Shown: one piece after another, positions 59,315 to 64,000 of the stretch
Layout: each line of letters begins with the position of its first letter
Numbering within the stretch: the stretch's first letter is position 1
Assembly: GCA_013823325.1 (NCBI GenBank)
Contig: PNLY01000008.1
Location: 1 to 64,000 of the forward strand
Source of the DNA: Methylobacterium sp.
Lineage (GTDB): Bacteria; Pseudomonadota; Alphaproteobacteria; Rhizobiales; Beijerinckiaceae
Length of the DNA stretch: 64,000 bases
Reading direction: 5' to 3'
The notes under the pieces: generated by a model
What the model was told of the DNA's origin: nothing
Databases searched by the model: none
What the model saw: the letters and a program-made list of their open reading frames with translations, nothing else
Made by a program: the position numbers and the translations under genes

Positions 59315-59428
59315 ATGGACGTTGTAGGGCTCTTGATACTCGCAGTAGCGCTGCCGATGGTGGTCTTTGCCGCCTGCGTGCTATTTTTCTTCGCTAGGCA
59401 TTTTCTTTCGCGCCGCGACAGCAAATGA
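59315..59428 (+). CDS. Single-pass small membrane protein (37 aa)
   Basis: 37 residues: MDVVGLLILAVALPMVVFAA then CVLFFFARHFLSRRDSK. One TM helix followed by a basic end, a positive-inside arrangement. The ATG has a good ribosome binding stretch (gggaagaggg) 5 bases upstream. It follows the deacetylase gene by 16 bases and may be co-expressed. Role unknown. Confidence 0.5.
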   Translation: MDVVGLLILAVALPMVVFAACVLFFFARHFLSRRDSK

Positions 59429-59443
59429 ACGTCGAGCTTAAGT

Positions 59444-59653
59444 TTACGACCCGTCCTTGCGCTCCATCCACTTGATCAGCGGCAGCAGCGGCAGCACCCA
59501 GATGAGCCCGAGCACGATATAGGCGATGGTCTGCACCGGCTTCGAGGCCTCGGTGATCCGGCCCTGCGCCAGCGCCATGGCGACGAGCGCGTAGACGCAG
59601 ACGAAGACGATCATCACGACCGTGCCGATGAGCTTGCGATGGGTCTGCCTCAT
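59444..59653 (-). CDS. DUF2842 membrane protein
   Basis: 69 residues from ATG 59651-59653 (MRQTHRKLIGTVVMIVFVCV). Two TM helices with a short loop (QGRITEASKPVQTI) and the end LPLIKWMERKDGS, matching the alphaproteobacterial DUF2842 family. Unknown function. Convergent with the small membrane protein and divergent from ctaA, as often seen in Rhizobiales. Confidence 0.85.
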   Translation of the reverse strand: MRQTHRKLIGTVVMIVFVCVYALVAMALAQGRITEASKPVQTIAYIVLGLIWVLPLLPLIKWMERKDGS

Positions 59654-59781
59654 GGCGATCATGGTCCGGGCTGCGGCATTGCGGGCGTTGTTCAGGTCTC
59701 GACGGCGGACTATCTGTCACCCGCCGCCGCGCTTGTGAAGCGTATTCAAGCCTTCTCCCTGCGACCCGAGGTCCCGCTGCC

Positions 59782-60843
59782 GTGACGATCGCGCTCGATC
59801 AGACTGCCGTTCCGGCGGCCACGAACCATGCCGGCATCCGCCGCTGGCTCTGGGCCGTCGCCTTCCTGGTCTTCGCCATGGTCGTGGTCGGCGGCGCGAC
59901 GCGATTGACCGGCTCCGGCCTCTCGATCACCGAATGGCGGCCGGTCACCGGCGCGATCCCGCCGCTTTCCGATGCCGCCTGGGCGCTCGAATTCGAGAAG
60001 TACCGGTTGAGCCCGCAATTTCAGCTCCTGAATGCCGGCATGGAGCTCGCCGACTTCAAGTTCATCTATTGGTGGGAATGGAGCCATCGCCAGCTCGGCC
60101 GCTTCATCGGGCTGCTCTACCTCGCCGGCTTCGTCGTCGTCCTGCTGCGGCGGCTGATGCCGTGGCGCGAAACCGCGATCCTGTTCGGCATGGGCCTGCT
60201 GCTCGGCCTGCAGGGCACGATCGGCTGGATCATGGTCGCCTCCGGCCTGGAGCCCGGCATGATCGCGGTCGCCCCGGTGAAGCTGACCCTGCACCTGACT
60301 TTCGCCGGTTTCTTCTTCGCCAGCGTCGTCGCCTTCGCCACCTGGCTGACGCCGCTGCGCCGCAGCGAGCCGATGCGGGGCAGGGCGGCGGCCTGGTTCC
60401 TGCTCCTGCTGCTCTTCGTGCAGATCGCGCTCGGCGGGCTCGTGGCCGGCTCCAAGGCCGGCTTCACCTTCAACACCTGGCCGCTGATGGACGGGGCGCT
60501 GGTGCCTTCGTCGTCGACCCTCTTCGCCGGCACGCCGGTCTGGGAGAACTTCGTCGACAATGTCGCGCTGGTGCAGTTCAACCACCGCATCGGCGCCTAC
60601 ATTCTCTTCGCCTTTGCGCTCTGGCAGCTGCTGGCCTTGCGCCGCGCCGCGCCGGGCTCAGGCGCCGCCAAGCGCGCCACCGCCATTGCCGGGCTGGTGC
60701 TGGCGCAGTCTGCTTTGGGGGTTGTGACGCTGCTCTTGGTCGTGCCGCTCTGGGCCGGCCTCGCCCATCAGGCGCTCGGCTTCACCGTATTGGCGATGGG
60801 CGTGGTGCATCTGACGCGCACGGAGCAGGCGGTGCGGGGGTAG
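59782..60843 (+). CDS. ctaA: Heme A synthase
   Basis: 353 residues, eight TM helices. Family marks: VVVGGATRLTGSGLSITEWR near the N terminus, the KFIYWWEWSHRQLGRFIG segment with conserved His, GLQGTIGWIMVASGLE, and the second half with FNTWPLMDG and VQFNHRIGAYILF. It converts heme O to heme A in the membrane for aa3-type oxidase. Starts at GTG 59782, supported by alignment with the usual N-terminal length. Confidence 0.9.
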   Translation: MTIALDQTAVPAATNHAGIRRWLWAVAFLVFAMVVVGGATRLTGSGLSITEWRPVTGAIPPLSDAAWALEFEKYRLSPQFQLLNAGMELADFKFIYWWEWSHRQLGRFIGLLYLAGFVVVLLRRLMPWRETAILFGMGLLLGLQGTIGWIMVASGLEPGMIAVAPVKLTLHLTFAGFFFASVVAFATWLTPLRRSEPMRGRAAAWFLLLLLFVQIALGGLVAGSKAGFTFNTWPLMDGALVPSSSTLFAGTPVWENFVDNVALVQFNHRIGAYILFAFALWQLLALRRAAPGSGAAKRATAIAGLVLAQSALGVVTLLLVVPLWAGLAHQALGFTVLAMGVVHLTRTEQAVRG

Positions 60844-60863
60844 CGCACAGGGCGCTCCGCACT

Positions 60864-60974
60864 TTGTCATTCCGCGGCACGCCGCAGGCGTGAACCCGGA
60901 ACCCACGACCGGGTACCGCTGCGACCCAGTCGTGGGTTCCGGGTCCGCCGCTGCGCAGCATCCCGGAATGACAA
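60864..60974. repeat. Palindromic intergenic repeat element
   Basis: Outer arms TTGTCATTCCG (60864-60874) and CGGAATGACAA (60964-60974) are exact complements; inner arms ACCCGGAACCCACGAC (60894-60909) and GTCGTGGGTTCCGGGT (60929-60944) are exact too. The folded element is about 110 bases, sits between convergent ctaA and the sulfhydrylase gene, and has the look of REP/BIME-like elements that are dispersed in Rhizobiales. Confidence 0.75.
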
Positions 60975-60995
60975 GGTCGAGCACCTTCCAAAGCA

Positions 60996-61019
60996 AAAGG
61001 CGCCGTTTCCGGCGCCTTT
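60996..61019. terminator. Intrinsic terminator hairpin (bidirectional)
   Basis: AAAGGCGCC (60996-61004), loop gtttcc, GGCGCCTTT (61011-61019). Stem of 9 bp with A/T ends on both strands, placed between convergent genes; it can end transcripts from the sulfhydrylase gene (minus) and read-through from ctaA (plus). Confidence 0.75.
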
Positions 61020-61046
61020 CTCTCATTCCGGCGATGCTGGCTTCGA

Positions 61047-62324
61047 TCAGGCCAGAGCCTGATCGAGGTCGGCGATCAGATCTTCGACGTCCTCGATGCC
61101 GATCGACAGGCGCACCACTTCCGGGCCGGCGCCCGAAGCCGTCTTCTGTGCATCCGAGAGCTGGCGATGCGTGGTCGAGGCCGGGTGGATCACCAGTGAG
61201 CGCGTGTCGCCGATATTGGCGAGATGCGAGAACAGCGAGAGCTTCGAGACCAGCTGGACGCCGGCGTCGTAGCCGCCCTTCAGGCCGAAGGTGAAGACCG
61301 CGCCGGCGCCCTTGGGGCAGTAGCGCTGGGCGAGGGCGTGGTACTTGTTGTCCGCCAGGCCGGCATAGTTCACCCACTCGACCGCCGGGTGCTTGGCAAG
61401 ATGGGTCGCGACCTTGAGCGTGTTCTCGCAATGGCGCTGCATGCGCAGCGGCAGCGTCTCGATGCCGGTCAGGATCATGAAGGCGTTGAAGGGCGACAGC
61501 GCCGGGCCCATGTCGCGCAGGCCGAGCACGCGGGTCGCGATCGCGAAGGCAAAATTGCCGAAGGTCTCGCCCAGCACCATGCCGTTGTACTCCGGCCGCG
61601 GCTTGGACAGCATCGGGTAGCGCTCGTCGCCCACCCAGTTGAACGAGCCGCCGTCGACGATGAGGCCGCCGATCGAGTTGCCATGGCCGCCCAGGAACTT
61701 GGTGGCCGAATGCACGACGATGTCGGCGCCGTGCTCGAACGGGCGGATCAGGTAGGGGCTCGCCATCGTGTTGTCGACGATCAGCGGGATGTTGTGCTGC
61801 TTCGCGATCTTCGAGATGCCCTCGATGTCGACGATGACGCCGCCGGGATTGGCGATCGACTCGATGAAGATCGCCTTGGTCTTCGGCGTCACCGCCGCGG
61901 CGAAGGCTTCCAGATCGTCGGAATCGGCCCAGATCACGTTCCAGCCGAAGTTCTTGTAGGAGTGGTTGAACTGGTTGATCGAGCCGCCATAGAGCTTCTT
62001 GGCGGCGACGAACTCGTCGCCCGGCTGCAGCAGGGCGTGGAAGCACAGGAACTCGGCGGCATGGCCCGAGGCCACGGCGAGCGCAGCAGTGCCGCCCTCC
62101 AGCGCCGCGACGCGCTCCTCCAGCACGGCGTTGGTCGGGTTGCCGATGCGGGTGTAGATGTTGCCGAAGGCCTGCAGCCCGAACAGCGAGGCAGCATGGT
62201 CGACATCGTCGAACACGAAACTCGTCGTCTGGTAGATCGGCGTGGCGCGCGCGCCGGTGGCTGCGTCGGGAGCGGCGCCGGCATGGACGGCGAGCGTGTG
62301 GAAACCCGGTGCGCGGTCGGTCAT
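61047..62324 (-). CDS. metY: O-acetylhomoserine sulfhydrylase (aminocarboxypropyltransferase)
   Basis: 425 residues, Cys/Met metabolism PLP family. PLP Lys209 in [15 protein letters not shown], phosphate-binding [39 protein letters not shown] and [21 protein letters not shown] are in place. It makes homocysteine from O-acetylhomoserine and sulfide in methionine synthesis; some members prefer O-succinyl substrate (MetZ), which cannot be excluded. Its length is that of the MetY class. Confidence 0.85.
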   Translation of the reverse strand: MTDRAPGFHTLAVHAGAAPDAATGARATPIYQTTSFVFDDVDHAASLFGLQAFGNIYTRIGNPTNAVLEERVAALEGGTAALAVASGHAAEFLCFHALLQPGDEFVAAKKLYGGSINQFNHSYKNFGWNVIWADSDDLEAFAAAVTPKTKAIFIESIANPGGVIVDIEGISKIAKQHNIPLIVDNTMASPYLIRPFEHGADIVVHSATKFLGGHGNSIGGLIVDGGSFNWVGDERYPMLSKPRPEYNGMVLGETFGNFAFAIATRVLGLRDMGPALSPFNAFMILTGIETLPLRMQRHCENTLKVATHLAKHPAVEWVNYAGLADNKYHALAQRYCPKGAGAVFTFGLKGGYDAGVQLVSKLSLFSHLANIGDTRSLVIHPASTTHRQLSDAQKTASGAGPEVVRLSIGIEDVEDLIADLDQALA

Positions 62325-62368
62325 GGCGTGCTCCCTCGAAAACTCTGATTTCGGACGACTTGTTCGAT

Positions 62369-63619
62369 TTAACGAACGCTTTGCGAGGCGTCAATTCGCT
62401 GCCGTTCCCTCAGCTCCGGCCCGACATGCTCCGGGCGGACGCCCATGCCGACCATCCGCGCCGGTAGCCGGCGCAGCAGCGGGAAGCGCTGCAGCAGCCG
62501 GAGCGGCCAGGGCGGCGCGACCGGCTTGTCGGCCGCGAGCAGCGGCGTGATCACCCGGTTCTGGATCGCGATTTGCGCTCCCTGTGTAACCTTGGCAGGC
62601 CATTCCCGCCGCTTCTGCACGGCGGCGAGGTCGGTATCCGCCAGGGTTCTCTCGCGCAGCGGTTTGGCCAGCAGATTGGCAGCCGCGACCGCATCCTGGA
62701 TCGCCAGGTTGATGCCGACGCCGCCGATCGGCGACATCGCGTGCGCGGCATCGCCGATGCAGATCAGCCCCGGCCGCCACCAGCGCTCCAGCCGGTCGAC
62801 TGCGACCGAGAGCAGCTTGATGTCGTCCCAGGAGGAGAGTTCGCCGGTCCGATCGGCCAGCTCCGGCGCGAGCGTGAGGAGCCCGGCCTTGAAGGCATCG
62901 AGCCCGGCGGCCTGCAATCTTTCAAGCGAGCCCTTGGGGATGATGAAGGCGCATTGCCAATAGTCGCCGCGGTTGAGCCGGATGAAGAAGCGCCCGGCCG
63001 CAACCTGCCCGAAGGCCTGCGCCGGCTCGTCCGGCCGGCGGCTCAGGCGGAACCAGAGCACGTCCATCGGGGCGCCGAGCTCGGTGACAGCGAAGCCAGC
63101 GGCGGCGCGCACATCGGAGCGCCGGCCGTCCGCTGCGACGACGAGGTCGGCGCGGATCTCCAGCAGGCCGTCGAGGCTCTCGGCCGTAACTCCAACGACA
63201 CACCCACTTTCTTCGACGAGCCCGGTTGCCTTCGTCCGCATCAGCAGCCGGAAATTCGGATAGGCCCGGCCGTGATCGGCGAGGAAATCGAGGAAGTCCC
63301 ATTGCGGCATGAAGGCGATGAACGGCGCCTTGACCGGCAGATGGCTGAAATCGGCGACGGTGATGTCCTCAGCTCCGAAGCGGGCGACGAGGTCGTCCTC
63401 CCTGACATGCGGCAGCATCAGGAAGTCCTCAAGCAGGCCGAGTTCGTGCATCACCTGCATGGTCGAGGGATGGATGGTGTCGCCGCGGAAATCGCGCAGG
63501 AAGTCGGCGTGCTTCTCCAGCACTGTCACCGCGACGCCGGCGCGCGCCAGCAGGAAGCCGAGCATCATCCCGGCCGGGCCGCCGCCGGCGATGCAGCAGG
63601 TGGTGCTTTCCCGGCGCAT
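62369..63619 (-). CDS. FAD-dependent aromatic hydroxylase-like oxidoreductase
   Basis: 416 residues. FAD-binding GxGxxG (CCIAGGGPAGMMLGFLLARA near 8-27), DG motif (VVAADGRRSDVRAAAGF) and GD motif (LICIGDAAHAMSPIGGVGIN), the three marks of the PHBH-fold monooxygenase family. Substrate unknown; members act on aromatic compounds or quinone precursors. It is 12 bases from the Bug-family gene on the same strand, which might supply a related carbon source. Confidence 0.8.
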   Translation of the reverse strand: MRRESTTCCIAGGGPAGMMLGFLLARAGVAVTVLEKHADFLRDFRGDTIHPSTMQVMHELGLLEDFLMLPHVREDDLVARFGAEDITVADFSHLPVKAPFIAFMPQWDFLDFLADHGRAYPNFRLLMRTKATGLVEESGCVVGVTAESLDGLLEIRADLVVAADGRRSDVRAAAGFAVTELGAPMDVLWFRLSRRPDEPAQAFGQVAAGRFFIRLNRGDYWQCAFIIPKGSLERLQAAGLDAFKAGLLTLAPELADRTGELSSWDDIKLLSVAVDRLERWWRPGLICIGDAAHAMSPIGGVGINLAIQDAVAAANLLAKPLRERTLADTDLAAVQKRREWPAKVTQGAQIAIQNRVITPLLAADKPVAPPWPLRLLQRFPLLRRLPARMVGMGVRPEHVGPELRERQRIDASQSVR

Positions 63620-63631
63620 CTCCGCACCCGC

Positions 63632-64000
63632 CTATTCGGTCAGCCTGATCCCGGTCTTCGCCACCAGCTCGGTCAGGATGGCGCGGTCGCGGGCCATGAA
63701 GGCGCCGGTCTCCTGCGGGCTCCAGGCGACGGGCTCGATCACCAGCTCGCGATAGCGCGCGACGAGCTCGGCATCGGCCATCGCCCTGTTGATCGCCGTG
63801 TTGAGGATGTGCAACGCACCCGGCTCGATCCCCGCCGGTGCGACGATCGAGGCCCAGCCGGGATAGATCAGGTTGACGCCCTGCTCCGTGAGCGTCGGCA
63901 GCTCGGGCAGTTGCTGCTGTCGCGTATCGGTGGTGACGGCGAGCGCCTTCACCTTGCCGCCCTGGATGTTGCCGAGGCTGGCGGCGAGGCTGTCGATCAT
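63632..64000 (-). CDS. Tripartite tricarboxylate receptor (Bug family), C-terminal part
   Basis: Only the last 122 residues are seen; the frame is still open at the window edge, and the Met at 64000 is internal. GGKVKALAVTTDTRQQQLPE, VPTLTEQGVN-like LPTLTEQGVNLIYPGWASIV and the C-terminal EPVAWSPQETGAFMARDRAI fit the Bug/TctC periplasmic solute-binding family, which delivers small acids to TTT transporters. Same strand as the monooxygenase gene. Confidence 0.8.
   Translation of the reverse strand: MIDSLAASLGNIQGGKVKALAVTTDTRQQQLPELPTLTEQGVNLIYPGWASIVAPAGIEPGALHILNTAINRAMADAELVARYRELVIEPVAWSPQETGAFMARDRAILTELVAKTGIRLTE

Overview
The window is GC-rich DNA of an alphaproteobacterium, probably Hyphomicrobiales (Rhizobiales; a Bosea-like organism would fit, but this is inferred from gene families, DUF2842/CtaA/MetZ host genes and codon use, not proven). 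It splits into an integrated temperate siphophage (about 1-44,943) and host chromosome (about 44,944-64,000).

Prophage. The right end is marked by the 3' part of a tRNA-Pro(GGG) gene (44,899-44,943); the matching left end and intact tRNA are not in the window, so the element should begin before base 1. Nearly all lysis and structural genes lie on the minus strand and read right to left as a late operon: NusG-like antiterminator, HNH protein, small and large terminase, HK97-type protease/capsid fusion, portal, repeat protein, head-tail connectors, tail terminator, tail tube, tail chaperones (with a readable -1 frameshift site), tape measure, tail tip genes, endolysin, holin. Further right, still minus strand, are replication and DNA-modification genes: an initiator with iteron-like repeats inside its coding sequence, a cytosine methyltransferase, a beta sliding clamp, a ParB/MT-A70 fusion, an HD hydrolase and a Cro-like repressor. 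A short cI-like repressor and an early plus-strand operon (GapR/DUF2312, Gp37/Gp68, DUF4326, excisionase, tyrosine integrase) read toward the attachment site. Two copies of the palindrome CTAGTTGCGCAACT sit on the cro promoter and on the promoter of the plus-strand operon.

Several genes look like cargo: a membrane protein pair on the plus strand at 28.1-30.1 kb (the first DUF6161-like), two small secreted proteins, an antisense gene at 40.8 kb, a secreted DUF900 esterase beside attR, and the tail of a caspase-family protein at the left edge. The prophage appears to be decaying: the endolysin and cytosine methyltransferase frames are cut by single in-frame stop codons, and the integrase/excisionase overlap and an early gene each carry an apparent 1-base deletion, while structural genes look intact. 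Assembly error has to be excluded.

Host side. Right of attR is a surface-polysaccharide locus: Wzy-like polymerase/ligase, sugar-phosphate transferase, GT4 glycosyltransferase, Wza-like export lipoprotein, Wzc/GumC-like co-polymerase with a degenerate P-loop, a GNAT (BcsL/CelD-like) protein and a polysaccharide deacetylase. It is interleaved with a paired SMR exporter (MdtJI type), and a compact minus-strand unit of ECF sigma factor, anti-sigma factor, SorA sulfite dehydrogenase and SorB cytochrome c. The last part holds DUF2842, heme A synthase, O-acetylhomoserine sulfhydrylase, an FAD monooxygenase and the end of a Bug-family solute receptor.
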